A stretch of DNA of 29,887 nt from an uncultured Eggerthellaceae bacterium (GCA_934631995.1 CAKTYF010000013.1:1-29887); one strand, 5' to 3'; shown: positions 6,781-15,105, counted from the stretch's first letter. Notes: generated from the sequence alone by a model not told the origin. Program-made: numbers and translations.

Positions 6781-8895
6781 ATGAATAACACTCCCCGAAA
6801 CTCCTTTTTGCCCACATCGGCTGAAGAGATGCGTGAACGCGGCTGGGATCAGGTCGATTTCGCGTATGTTTGCGGCGATGCGTACGTGGATCATTCGTCG
6901 TTTGGTGCGGCCATTATCACGCGCATGCTGGAAGCGAACGGCTACAAGGTGGGCGTGATTTCGCAGCCCGATTGGAAGAACCCGGAGAGCATTGCGGTGT
7001 TCGGGCGGCCTCGTTTGGGGTTCATGGTTTCGGCGGGCAACATGGATTCCCTGGTGAATCACTATACCGTTGCGCGCAAACATCGCAGTTCAGACGCGTA
7101 TTCTCCTGGTGGGAAAATGGGGTTGCGCCCCGACCGCGCGACCATTGTGTACTGCGGGCTTATTCGCCAAACGTTCAAGGATGCGCCCATCATCATTGGC
7201 GGCATCGAGGCGAGTCTGCGCCGCCTGGCCCATTACGATTACTGGTCGGATGGTCTGCGCCGCTCTATTCTGCTTGATTCCGGCGCCGATCTCTTGTGCT
7301 ACGGCATGGGGGAGCGCTCGGTGGTGGAAGTTGCCGATGCGTTGGCATCGGGGCTTGATATCGCCGACATCACGTTCATCGATGGCACGGTGTATCGCAC
7401 GCGCAAACTTGATGCCGTGTATGATTACGAGCTTTTGCCCAGCTGGGATGAAATTGGCGCGAACAAGCGCACGTTTGCGCGAAGCTTTTTGGCGCAGTAT
7501 CGCGCAAGCGACCCTTTTACGGGAAAACGCCTGGTAGAGTCGTATTCCGAGCACATGCACGTTGTGCAGAACCCGCCTGCGAAGCCGCTTTCGACCGAAG
7601 AGATGGATGCGGTGTATGCGCTGCCGTATGCACGCGCGTGGCACCCGCGCTACGATGCGGAAGGCGGCATTCCGGGTTTCTCGGAAGTGAAGTTTTCCCT
7701 GACCAGCAGCAGGGGCTGCTTCGGCGAATGCGCTTTTTGCGCGCTCACATTCCATCAGGGGCGCATTGTGCAGGCGCGCAGCCATGCCTCGCTGCTTGAA
7801 GAAGCGCAGGAAATCATCGACGATCCCGATTTCAAGGGCTACATTCACGACGTGGGCGGTCCCACTGCGAACTTCCGTGCGCCCGCGTGTCGCAAGCAGA
7901 TGCAGCGCGGCGCGTGTACCGACAAGCGTTGCCTTACGCCCATCGTATGCAAGGCGTGCAAACCGACCCATGCCGATTACTTGAAGCTTTTGCGCAAGCT
8001 GCGCGCGCTGCCCGGTGTGAAAAAGGTGTTCGTGCGCAGCGGTATTCGCTTTGACTACCTTATGGCGGATCCGAATCATCAGGAATTCATGGATGAACTG
8101 GTGAAATATCACGTAAGCGGCCAACTTAAAGTGGCGCCCGAGCATATCAGCGACGCGGTTTTGGCGTATATGGGCAAGCCGCGCAACTTCATCTATCAAC
8201 GTTTTTGCAAGGAGTACGAGCAAGCGAACGAGCGCGCCGGCATGAAGCAGTTCCTGGTGCCGTATCTGATGAGTTCGCACCCGGGTTCGGGCCTTGACGA
8301 GGCTATTCAGCTGGCGGAATACGTGCGCGACATGGGTTACAACCCCGAGCAAGTGCAGGATTTCTACCCCACACCCGGCTCGCTGGCAACATGCATGTAT
8401 TATACGGGAGTTGACCCGCTGACCATGGAGCCGGTGTATGTGCCCACGTCGTCGCACGAGAAGGCACTGCAGCGCGCGCTCATTCAGTACCGCAACCCGA
8501 AAAACTACGATTTAGTGGTGGAGGCGCTCACGAAGGCCGGTCGCCTGGATTTGATCGGGCTCGACAAGAAATGCCTGGTGAAGCCGCGGAACATGAGCGG
8601 AAAGACGACCGATGAGGGTCGTCGTGGCAAGGCGAGCGGCAAAGCGGTGGGAAAGCTTGCCGGCAAAGGTGGCCAGGGTCACGGCGGGTACGGCGGTCGT
8701 GGCGGTGCCCCGCGCAACGGCAAGCCCGGGAGCCGCCCAACCAGTGGGCAGGGCGCCGGCAAAGGCACCGGCGCGCGCGGCAAAGCTTCGGGAACATTCG
8801 TAAGAGACAAGGAGCACGGTAATGCATCAAGTGGCAAACGTTACGGCGACAGAAGCGCTCGAAAAGCTCAAGGCGGGAAACGAACTGTTCGTTAA
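6781..8895 (+). CDS. YgiQ-family radical SAM protein
   Basis: A 704-residue member of the YgiQ (UPF0313) family. The N-terminal region (about 10-210) has the family's B12-binding-like segment with DAYVDHSSFG and GGIEASLRRLAHYD. The radical SAM core starts at about 300 with C313-x3-C317-x2-C320 (RGCFGECAFC) for the [4Fe-4S]/SAM cluster. The C-terminal part has a YgiQ-specific domain, then from about residue 600 a Gly/Lys/Arg-rich low-complexity tail. The substrate of YgiQ proteins is not known to me. The ATG at 6781 agrees with the family N terminus but has no strong Shine-Dalgarno. The tail overlaps the carbonic anhydrase gene by 74 bases in another frame. Confidence 0.92.
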   Translation: MNNTPRNSFLPTSAEEMRERGWDQVDFAYVCGDAYVDHSSFGAAIITRMLEANGYKVGVISQPDWKNPESIAVFGRPRLGFMVSAGNMDSLVNHYTVARKHRSSDAYSPGGKMGLRPDRATIVYCGLIRQTFKDAPIIIGGIEASLRRLAHYDYWSDGLRRSILLDSGADLLCYGMGERSVVEVADALASGLDIADITFIDGTVYRTRKLDAVYDYELLPSWDEIGANKRTFARSFLAQYRASDPFTGKRLVESYSEHMHVVQNPPAKPLSTEEMDAVYALPYARAWHPRYDAEGGIPGFSEVKFSLTSSRGCFGECAFCALTFHQGRIVQARSHASLLEEAQEIIDDPDFKGYIHDVGGPTANFRAPACRKQMQRGACTDKRCLTPIVCKACKPTHADYLKLLRKLRALPGVKKVFVRSGIRFDYLMADPNHQEFMDELVKYHVSGQLKVAPEHISDAVLAYMGKPRNFIYQRFCKEYEQANERAGMKQFLVPYLMSSHPGSGLDEAIQLAEYVRDMGYNPEQVQDFYPTPGSLATCMYYTGVDPLTMEPVYVPTSSHEKALQRALIQYRNPKNYDLVVEALTKAGRLDLIGLDKKCLVKPRNMSGKTTDEGRRGKASGKAVGKLAGKGGQGHGGYGGRGGAPRNGKPGSRPTSGQGAGKGTGARGKASGTFVRDKEHGNASSGKRYGDRSARKAQGGKRTVR

Positions 8896-9379
8896 AGGCG
8901 AGTCTGATCAGGGCGATGTTTCCCATGCAGCTCGATTATACTCATCCACGCACGGCCAGGCGCCGTACGCCATTGTGGTGACTTGCTCTGATTCGCGCAT
9001 TGTGCCCGATGCCGTTTTCTCGGCGAGCATTGGCGATTTGTTCGTCATCCGTGTTGCGGGAAACGTGATTGACGCCCATCAGCTGGGAAGCATCGAATAC
9101 GCGTGCAAGCACCTGGGCACGCAGCTTGTTGTGGTCATGGGACACGATCATTGCGGCGCGGTTGAGGCGGCGCTGCACGATGACCCCAACGATGACCCAG
9201 AAGGATTCATCGAATACATATTGGACGAAGTTAAACGCGCAATTGGCGAAGAGACCGACCCGCTTCGTGCTTCGGAGCTGAACGTGCTCTATGCGGTTTC
9301 GCACATCAAAGACGTGCTTGACGTTACCGTGGTTGGCGCCATGTATTGCCTGGCCACGGGAGAGGTTACCTTCCTGTAA
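8822..9379 (+). CDS. Beta-class carbonic anhydrase
   Basis: A 185-residue beta-carbonic anhydrase, which interconverts CO2 and bicarbonate in the cytoplasm, supplying bicarbonate for carboxylations such as arginine/pyrimidine and fatty-acid synthesis. Zinc ligands are visible: C55 with the D57/R59 dyad in TCSDSR, and H108/C111 in GHDHCGA. The length is at the short end of the family. The ATG has AAGGAG 7 bases upstream, giving confidence despite the 74-base out-of-frame overlap with the YgiQ gene; expression is probably coupled to it. A shared bidirectional terminator follows. Confidence 0.93.
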   Translation: MHQVANVTATEALEKLKAGNELFVKGESDQGDVSHAARLYSSTHGQAPYAIVVTCSDSRIVPDAVFSASIGDLFVIRVAGNVIDAHQLGSIEYACKHLGTQLVVVMGHDHCGAVEAALHDDPNDDPEGFIEYILDEVKRAIGEETDPLRASELNVLYAVSHIKDVLDVTVVGAMYCLATGEVTFL

Positions 9380-9460
9380 GGCTTGCGCCAGCAGCGCGTG
9401 CGTTGAAGCGGCAGCGTCGCGAAGGCGCCGTGCGAAGGCGCGCTGCGTCGAGGGCACAAC

Positions 9461-9503
9461 AAAGGGGCAGGTCGTTCGAGCGGAATGGCCTGCCCCTTTT
9501 CGC
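9461..9503. terminator. Bidirectional terminator
   Basis: AAAGGGGCAGG (9461-9471) pairs perfectly with CCTGCCCCTTT (9489-9499). T-runs lie at the 3' side on the plus strand and, by complement, on the minus strand. It separates the convergent carbonic anhydrase and phosphohexomutase genes. Confidence 0.8.
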
Positions 9504-9535
9504 ATTTCGTTCTGGCGTTCTGGCGCGATTCGCAG

Positions 9536-11254
9536 CTACGCCAACAGCTCGCGCGCGGCTTCTTCGAGCGTACGTAGCAGTTCAGCCGCCTGATCAGCGC
9601 TTTCTCCCTTGACGAACACGTATGCTTTGACTTTCGGCTCGGTGCCGCTGGGGCGCACGATGATCTTGTGGCCGCCTTCAAGCTGGAACTCAAGCACGTT
9701 TGCGCTGGGCAGCTTCTGCGGCGTGTTTGTACCGGTGCCACCATGGACGGGCATGTCAACGGCCGTTGCAAAGTCCACCATATTCAGCACGTGCAAGCCG
9801 CCCACTTCCGCGGGGGGCAGAATTCGCAAGCCTTCCATCAGGTGCTTCATAGTTTCCGCTCCCGCAGCGCCGGGGAACGTCACGCTGATGGTGCTGTTTT
9901 CCCACCAGCCATAGCGCTCGTACAGCGCATGCATGGCCTGCACCAGGTCGCGGCCTTGCGCCTTGTGCCACGCCGCCATTTGCACCACCAACATGCTGGT
10001 CACAATGGCATCCTTGTCGCGCACATGCGTGCCGGCCAGGTAGCCGTAGCTTTCCTCGAAGCCCAGCAGGAAGCGATCCTCTTCGCCTGCGGCTTCCAAC
10101 AGCCCGATTTGCTCGCCAATGTACTTGAAGCCCGTTAGCACGCGGCGCATCTCAAAGCCGCGCTTCTGTGCCATCAAGTCGCACATGACGCTTGACACGA
10201 TGGTGCTCACGCATACCTTTTCGCGCAGGTCGCATCCACGCTCCTGCGCTTTTGTGCATTCGTAGTCCACCAGCAGCGCGCCCAGCTCGTTGCCGGTGAG
10301 CAGCACGTATTCGCCGTTATGCAACACCGCAATGCCCGTGCGGTCGGCGTCGGGGTCGGTTGCCAGCAGCAAATCGGGGTGCACTTGCTGGCACAGCGCC
10401 AATCCGTATTCCAGCGCCTCGCGAATTTCCGGATTCGGGAAGGGGCAGGTGGGAAAGTCTCCATCGGGCTGCGCTTGCTCGGGCACAACGGTCACGTTTT
10501 TCATGCCGATGCGCTCGAAGATGCGGTTCACGCACTCCAGGCCCGTGCCGTTGAGCGGCGTATATACCACAGAAAGATCAGCCAGTGCCTCGGGTGTTTC
10601 CAAGGATTGCGTTGCCACGGCGTCGATGAAACGGTCGAGCACGCCCTCATCGGTGTAGGTGGCTAGCCCGCGTTCGAGCGCTTCGTCAAACGGCATGCAG
10701 TTTACGTCGTCGAAGATGTCCACGTTGTTGATAGCTGCCTGAATATCGTGCGCAGCCTGTGTGGTTATCTGGCAGCCGTCGGGGCCGTATGCTTTGTAGC
10801 CGTTGTACTCGGCGGGGTTGTGGCTGGCGGTCATGCAAATACCCGCGCTGCAGTGCAAATCGCGCACTGCCCAGCTGAGTGCCGGCGTGGGCTCAATGCG
10901 CTCGTACAGGTACGATTTCACGCCGTTCGCCGCTAAAACACCTGCTGCCACCTGGCAAAACTCCAGGCCGCCGTGACGTGAATCGCGCGCAATGGCAACG
11001 GTGGGGTTTTCGAAATGCGCGTTCAGGTAATTCGCCAGACCCTGCGTTGCCTTGCCTACTGTGTGGATGTTCATGCGGTTCGCGCCCGCTCCTAGAATGC
11101 CACGCAGGCCAGCGGTTCCGAATTCCAGGTCCTGGAAAAATGCATCGTTGCAGGCGGTTTCATTGGTTGCCAGGGCGGCAAGCTCTTTTTGGTAGCGCGC
11201 ATCGGCGCGCTCGGTCCATCGCTTGAGGTTGGCGGAGATAGTATCGGAAAGCAT
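9536..11254 (-). CDS. Phosphoglucomutase/phosphomannomutase (alpha-D-phosphohexomutase)
   Basis: A 572-residue enzyme interconverting hexose-1- and hexose-6-phosphates. All four superfamily sites are present: the phosphoserine loop TASHNP (S144), the Mg2+ loop DPDADR (300-305), the sugar-specificity loop GFEESYG (398-404) and the phosphate-binding RPSGTEP (534-540). Length and GFEESYG fit the PgcA-type phosphoglucomutase of Gram-positives, which feeds glucose-1-phosphate to cell-wall and glycan precursors; phosphomannomutase activity cannot be excluded. The ATG has AAGGAG 6 bases upstream. A TATAAT (plus 11300-11305) lies 46-51 bases upstream on its strand as a likely -10, without a good -35. 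The gene is divergent from the GGDEF gene. Confidence 0.95.
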   Translation of the reverse strand: MLSDTISANLKRWTERADARYQKELAALATNETACNDAFFQDLEFGTAGLRGILGAGANRMNIHTVGKATQGLANYLNAHFENPTVAIARDSRHGGLEFCQVAAGVLAANGVKSYLYERIEPTPALSWAVRDLHCSAGICMTASHNPAEYNGYKAYGPDGCQITTQAAHDIQAAINNVDIFDDVNCMPFDEALERGLATYTDEGVLDRFIDAVATQSLETPEALADLSVVYTPLNGTGLECVNRIFERIGMKNVTVVPEQAQPDGDFPTCPFPNPEIREALEYGLALCQQVHPDLLLATDPDADRTGIAVLHNGEYVLLTGNELGALLVDYECTKAQERGCDLREKVCVSTIVSSVMCDLMAQKRGFEMRRVLTGFKYIGEQIGLLEAAGEEDRFLLGFEESYGYLAGTHVRDKDAIVTSMLVVQMAAWHKAQGRDLVQAMHALYERYGWWENSTISVTFPGAAGAETMKHLMEGLRILPPAEVGGLHVLNMVDFATAVDMPVHGGTGTNTPQKLPSANVLEFQLEGGHKIIVRPSGTEPKVKAYVFVKGESADQAAELLRTLEEAARELLA

Positions 11255-11393
11255 GTGCTGCTCCTTCTTTAAAATTCAATTCGCAGTTTGAATAATGTCA
11301 TTATAGGGGTGCTGGGGGCTTTTCGTTTCGCGATGATGGTAGAATTACTGTTCATCAAGAATACGCCACCAAGAGAGAAGAAGGGCAGCCTCC

Positions 11394-12599
11394 ATGGCAG
11401 AGGTCAATATCGCCGCGGTGCTCATTGCGAATTTAATGGCAATGACCATGCTGTTCATTATTCTCATGAACCGTCATTGGCGCCTGGACCGACGTGTGCG
11501 TGAAAGCGATGCGTTGTATGCCCTGGTCGTGCTCTCGTTTATCTCCTGCGTAGTTGATTGTGCGAGCAATTTGGTTGCTGGCCGCCCGGGTGCGTTTTGC
11601 TGTGCGGTGGGGTATGCCACGAATACCTGGCTTTATGCCATGAATGTGGTGTTCGGGCCGTTGTGGGTGTATTTTTTGGCAGCGCATTTGGATGTGAAGC
11701 TGCCCCGGTGGAGCAAAATTGCTTGCGGCGTGATAGTTGCGGTGGCGGTAGTGCTTTTGGTTGTCAACCTTGTGGTTCCCGTTGCTTTCTCTTTTGATGT
11801 GACGGGTGTGTATGCGCGAGGTCCAATCTATTGGTTTTACCTGGCAATTGCCGTGGTGTTCCTTGTTGCCAGCCTGGTGGTTTACTTCTATGCGCACGCG
11901 ACGGGCGGCGTGCTGAAGACGTTTCCTTTGTGGGTGTTTTTGGTGCCGGCCATCTTTGGCATTGCGTTGCAGGGGACGATTTACGGCATTTCGACTATCT
12001 GGCCTTTTATTGCCATTGCATGTTGTGGCGTAGTGACCAGCCTGCAAAGCGAGTTGATTTCGCGCGACAAGTTGACTGGTTTGTACAATCGGTTTTACCT
12101 GGACAGCATTGCTAACGCGCCTGTGCGCGCGGGTGTTTTGAGTGCGCGCAAGCCGGAGCTGCTTACCATTTTGTGGCTGGATTTGAACGATTTCAAAGCG
12201 ATAAACGATAAGTACGGTCATGCGGTGGGCGATAAAACGCTGGTTGCTGTGGGTGCCGCTTTGTCCGAGGTCGTGGGGCCGTTGGGCGCGGTTGTCCGGT
12301 ATTCGGGCGATGAATTCGTGGTTTTGCTGAACACGCAGGATGATATGCAGGTCGATGCATGCGTGAGTGATATTGGGACCGCGCTTGCGGGTATCTCGCT
12401 TGAGGAAGCCAAGGGGATGCCTGTTTCGGCATCGATTGGACGGCTTTCTTTTGACCCGGCTACTATGCCCATGGACGAGGCTCTTAACTGCGTTGATCTG
12501 CTTATGTACGAGAATAAACGCGCCTATCACGCTGCGGGAACAGATCGTGATCGGCGATCTCGGAGTGCGGCGCGGGACTCGGCGGACAGGGTAGGATAG
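11394..12599 (+). CDS. Membrane GGDEF-domain protein (putative diguanylate cyclase)
   Basis: A 401-residue protein with about seven predicted membrane helices in residues 1-220 and a GGDEF domain at about 230-385. Visible domain features are RDKLTGLYNRFYL (the usual D-x-LTGL-x-NR start), metal-ligand D263 in LDLNDFK, and an active-site loop reading SGDEF (304-308), where Ser replaces the first Gly; this variant is tolerated in some active cyclases. No RxxD inhibitory site is present five residues upstream, so product inhibition of the classic kind is unlikely. It would make cyclic-di-GMP from GTP in response to a membrane signal. The C terminus is Arg/Asp/Ser-rich. The start has only a weak ribosome site (GAAGGG). 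Confidence 0.88.
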   Translation: MAEVNIAAVLIANLMAMTMLFIILMNRHWRLDRRVRESDALYALVVLSFISCVVDCASNLVAGRPGAFCCAVGYATNTWLYAMNVVFGPLWVYFLAAHLDVKLPRWSKIACGVIVAVAVVLLVVNLVVPVAFSFDVTGVYARGPIYWFYLAIAVVFLVASLVVYFYAHATGGVLKTFPLWVFLVPAIFGIALQGTIYGISTIWPFIAIACCGVVTSLQSELISRDKLTGLYNRFYLDSIANAPVRAGVLSARKPELLTILWLDLNDFKAINDKYGHAVGDKTLVAVGAALSEVVGPLGAVVRYSGDEFVVLLNTQDDMQVDACVSDIGTALAGISLEEAKGMPVSASIGRLSFDPATMPMDEALNCVDLLMYENKRAYHAAGTDRDRRSRSAARDSADRVG

Positions 12600-12670
12600 C
12601 TGCGGTTCTTGTCATTAGTGGTTGAGCGGGGTCAAACGCCCTTTCGCGTTTGCGAGGCGTCCCGGGGTAT

Positions 12671-12712
12671 CCCTTGCTGCTCATGGGCCTCTCGATTTTC
12701 CGACAGCAAGGG
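12671..12712. repeat. Hairpin after the GGDEF gene
   Basis: CCCTTGCTG (12671-12679) pairs perfectly with CAGCAAGGG (12704-12712) around a 24-base loop, with a short TTT after the right arm. It may end the GGDEF transcript, but the loop is long. Confidence 0.4.
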
Positions 12713-12758
12713 TTTGTCGAGGCGCCGTATTGCATCGCGCTCGTGCTAAAGCGATGCC

Positions 12759-12998
12759 TTGTTGGAAAAAGCCCTTCAGATTCGGGCTAATCGACGATAA
12801 TCGGTGGTTTGGCCGCTGGGCGAGGGCGGTTTTTTGTTTGTTTGGGGGCTTTGCGGAGCGGCCGCAAAGTTTTCAAGTAACATTTTCCCAGTTCATAGCG
12901 TTGCGTAAATATCAATAGATGTCCTATCGCTGACACTGCGTTTTTTCAACCACCGACTATCGTCGATTAGCCTGAATTAACCCTCGGTTTTTCAACAA
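12759..12998 (-). repeat. MITE-like element, copy B (240 bp, 50-bp terminal inverted repeats)
   Basis: The left end (12759-12808) begins TTGTTGG and ends CGACGATAATCGGTGGT. The right end (12949-12998) is an imperfect reverse complement ending CAACAA. The ends match those of copy A at 4877-5104 over the same 50 bases. Shared interior sequence shows that copy B is inverted relative to copy A. The 140-bp interior includes a hairpin (12849-12874) absent from copy A. Confidence 0.7.
12849..12874 (+). terminator. Terminator-like hairpin inside element copy B
   Basis: CTTTGCGG (12849-12856) pairs perfectly with CCGCAAAG (12862-12869) over a 5-base loop and is followed by TTTTC. It could stop transcription leaving the GGDEF gene. 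Confidence 0.45.
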
Positions 12999-13031
12999 GA
13001 GGTCCGATTTGCTTGTAACGTCGCGCGCTTT

Positions 13032-13064
13032 GATGTGAAAAAGTGACGGGGACTTTTTCACATC
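13032..13064. repeat. REP-like 13-bp perfect palindrome
   Basis: GATGTGAAAAAGT (13032-13044) is the exact reverse complement of ACTTTTTCACATC (13052-13064), with the 7-base loop GACGGGG. The shape and G-rich centre recall short interspersed palindromes (REP-like elements). It is not near a stop codon, so terminator function is less likely. Confidence 0.55.
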
Positions 13065-13414
13065 CGTGTCTCTCGCCCGCTTTTGGACGTAATTGCTACG
13101 TGTTGGGGCAATTTGACGGCGATTCAGCTTGTTGCGCGGTATGTCCGCGAGCTACCCGTTGATTTCGTTGGGATAATTTGGCAACAAACCTTTCTGTTTA
13201 CGGGCGCGAAACGAAACATTACTATGATACGAATGAATTTTTGCGACTATTCGTTTGGGTTTTGCACCTGGGCATTGGTATTGATTTGCGCATTGGTTTG
13301 CGTGCCGGCTTGCTGCGTTTTGCACCGATGGGCGCGTTTCGTATGGGTGGCGTTGACTGCGATGGTCAACGTGCCGGTGCGCCAGCCGACCTGCATTAAT
13401 GGAAAGAGGTAACT

Positions 13415-14395
13415 ATGACACGTGTGGGCATTTTGGGATACGGAAACTTGGGAAAAGGCGTTGAACTGGCTATTCGCCAAAACGACGATATGGAGCTTGT
13501 GGGCGTGTTCACACGCCGCGATCCCGCGACGGTGACCATTGCTACGCCAGACGTGCCGGTGCGTCCTGCAAGCGAGCTCGATGAAGGCGCCGCGATAGAC
13601 GTTGATGTGCTGATCATCTGCGGCGGCAGCGCGACCGATCTGCCCAAGCAAACGCCGAAATACGCTGCGAAGTACAACGTTGTTGACAGCTTTGATACGC
13701 ACGCACATATCCCCGAGCATTTTGCTAACGTGGACGCTGCTGCAAAAGCTGCAGGTAAAACGGCACTTATCTCGTGCGGATGGGACCCGGGTTTGTTCTC
13801 GTTGAACCGCTTGTACGCGAACTGCATTCTGCCCCAGGGAAACGACTACACATTCTGGGGCCGCGGCGTGAGCCAGGGTCACTCCGATGCGCTGCGTCGT
13901 ATTCCCGGCGTGGCCGATGCGAAGCAGTACACGAATCCAGTTCCCGAGGCGCTTGAGGCTGTCCGTGCGGGCGAAAACCCCGAACTGACTACGCGCGAGA
14001 AGCATACGCGTGAGTGCTGGGTTGTCCTTGAGGAAGGCGCCGACCCTGCGGCGGTCACAGAGGCAATTGTGAACATGCCCGATTACTTCGACGAATACGA
14101 CGTTGACGTGAACTTCATCTCGCAAGAAGAGCTCGATCGCGACCATGCGGGCCTGCCTCATGGCGGTTTTGTCATTCGCTCGGGTCAAACGGCGGGCGGC
14201 AAGAACTGCACCGTCGAGTACTCCCTGAAGCTTGAGTCGAACCCCGAATTCACGGCATGCGTGCTGGTTGCGTATGCGCGCGCGGTGGCCCGTCTGGCGG
14301 CCGAAGGAAACACGGGCTGCAAAACCGTTTTCGATATTGCGCCGGCGTATCTCTCGGCATCGAATGGCGCTGATTTGCGCGCTCATCTGCTGTAA
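13415..14395 (+). CDS. ddh: meso-Diaminopimelate dehydrogenase
   Basis: A 326-residue enzyme making meso-diaminopimelate in one NADPH- and ammonia-dependent step from tetrahydrodipicolinate, for lysine and peptidoglycan. Residues G8-Y-G10-N-L-G13 form the dinucleotide-binding loop, CGWDPG (121-126) and GRGVSQGHSDA (149-159) are signature segments of the DAP dehydrogenase family, and the length matches (about 320-330). The ATG follows AAAGAGGT at short spacing. It stands alone: no other lysine genes are adjacent. The upstream 800 bases are gene-free. Whether this is the only meso-DAP route in the organism cannot be seen here. Confidence 0.95.
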   Translation: MTRVGILGYGNLGKGVELAIRQNDDMELVGVFTRRDPATVTIATPDVPVRPASELDEGAAIDVDVLIICGGSATDLPKQTPKYAAKYNVVDSFDTHAHIPEHFANVDAAAKAAGKTALISCGWDPGLFSLNRLYANCILPQGNDYTFWGRGVSQGHSDALRRIPGVADAKQYTNPVPEALEAVRAGENPELTTREKHTRECWVVLEEGADPAAVTEAIVNMPDYFDEYDVDVNFISQEELDRDHAGLPHGGFVIRSGQTAGGKNCTVEYSLKLESNPEFTACVLVAYARAVARLAAEGNTGCKTVFDIAPAYLSASNGADLRAHLL

Positions 14396-14408
14396 TAACT
14401 TGCAAAAT

Positions 14409-14452
14409 GTGGCAAAAACACGGTAAAAACGTGGGAAAAAGACGGTAAAATA
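14409..14452. repeat. 22-bp tandem duplication downstream of ddh
   Basis: Two adjacent 22-base units (14409-14430 and 14431-14452) share 18 of 22 positions; the first is GTGGCAAAAACACGGTAAAA plus two bases. They lie in the AT-rich stretch between ddh and the Cys-rich gene. The second unit contains TAAAAT (14446-14451), a possible -10. Confidence 0.6.
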
Positions 14453-14671
14453 GCGAAGACATGCGAGCGACATTGAAAAGTGCTGCGTGAATGCTCGCGA
14501 CGAAAACGGGTTCGGTAGCGTGTAGCAACGGCTGCGCTTAGGGGCAGCGTGCGTCAACTAAGTGCGTGTGTCGCAGCCGCCGCATCGACGGGAAACGTGC
14601 GCGCGGCGTTGAGCCGAGCGCGCATGGCAATAACAAACAAGCGGAAGACATAAGAAACGGAGGTGCAGGAA

Positions 14672-15064
14672 TTGGGAGAAGCAAAACAGGCAGAGAACGC
14701 CTCCTTGGAGCAGGCGGTGCCCGCGGCGGAGGTTGGCGCAACGGAAGTGTACGCAGCTGCGTCGCGCGCAGATGCCTCTGCAGCAACGGATGTTTCTCCG
14801 GAAAAGGACGAGCGCATCTTCACGCATGACGCCTGCCCTTACTTCCCTTGTCATCAGCTGCCCAGCGGCATAACGTTCAATTGCGTTTTTTGCTACTGCC
14901 CGTTATACGCATTGGGGCCTGATTGTGGCGGCGCGTTCCGCTACAATGAAAAAGGGTACAAAGATTGCACGTATTGTACCGTCATGCACGAAGGCTCGCG
15001 CGGCTTCGACCGCGTGCAGGAACTGTTTCCGAAATTAGCGGAGCTTGCTCGGAGGACGAGCTAG
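14672..15064 (+). CDS. Cysteine-rich small-domain protein (PF04071-like)
   Basis: A 130-residue protein whose second half matches the Cys-rich small-domain family: CPYFPCHQ (55-62), NCVFCYCPLYALG (70-82), a GG-AF-Y segment, KDCTYCT (97-103) and HEGSRGFD (106-113). Eight cysteines (55, 60, 71, 74, 76, 85, 99, 102) indicate metal or Fe-S binding. The family often lies near cobalamin or metal-cofactor genes, but its role is not established to my knowledge. The first 45 residues are acidic and Ala-rich. TTG at 14672 is chosen because GGAGG (14659-14663) sits 8 bases upstream; the GTG at 14663 overlaps that ribosome site. The next gene starts 41 bases after its stop. Confidence 0.82.
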   Translation: MGEAKQAENASLEQAVPAAEVGATEVYAAASRADASAATDVSPEKDERIFTHDACPYFPCHQLPSGITFNCVFCYCPLYALGPDCGGAFRYNEKGYKDCTYCTVMHEGSRGFDRVQELFPKLAELARRTS

Positions 15065-15105
15065 AACGCCGCTCATACACTCATAACGAAAGGCTGGCGC
15101 GATTC

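Larger units (their letters stand above)
12600..13414. other. Gene-free region with hairpins and inverted-repeat element
   Basis: 815 bases between the GGDEF gene and ddh without a convincing gene. From left to right it holds a CCCTTGCTG/CAGCAAGGG hairpin (12671-12712), a GCATCGC/GCGATGC hairpin (12732-12757), element copy B (12759-12998), a terminator-like stem inside that element (12849-12874) and a 13-bp perfect palindrome (13032-13064). The last 200 bases are T/G-rich and presumably carry the ddh promoter, which I could not define. Confidence 0.6.

Noticed and set aside
7090..8457. A 455-codon minus-strand frame opposite the YgiQ gene
   Set aside because: Antisense shadow caused by codon bias; no ribosome site and His/Arg-rich product.
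12622..12918. A 98-codon plus-strand frame after the GGDEF gene
   Set aside because: It crosses two hairpins and element copy B and has no family resemblance or start signal.
13083..13412. A 109-codon plus-strand frame with a hydrophobic stretch ending at the ddh ribosome site
   Set aside because: It starts at TTG without a Shine-Dalgarno, internal ATGs also lack one, and the composition matches random T/G-rich DNA. A small membrane protein coupled to ddh cannot be fully excluded.
13247..14557. A 436-codon minus-strand frame opposite ddh
   Set aside because: It is the antisense shadow of ddh, is rich in Arg/Cys/His, and resembles no family.
14965..15105. Upstream extension of the MenE-MenC-like fusion
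   Set aside because: It lies in another frame of the Cys-rich gene and reads as out-of-frame Arg-rich sequence.
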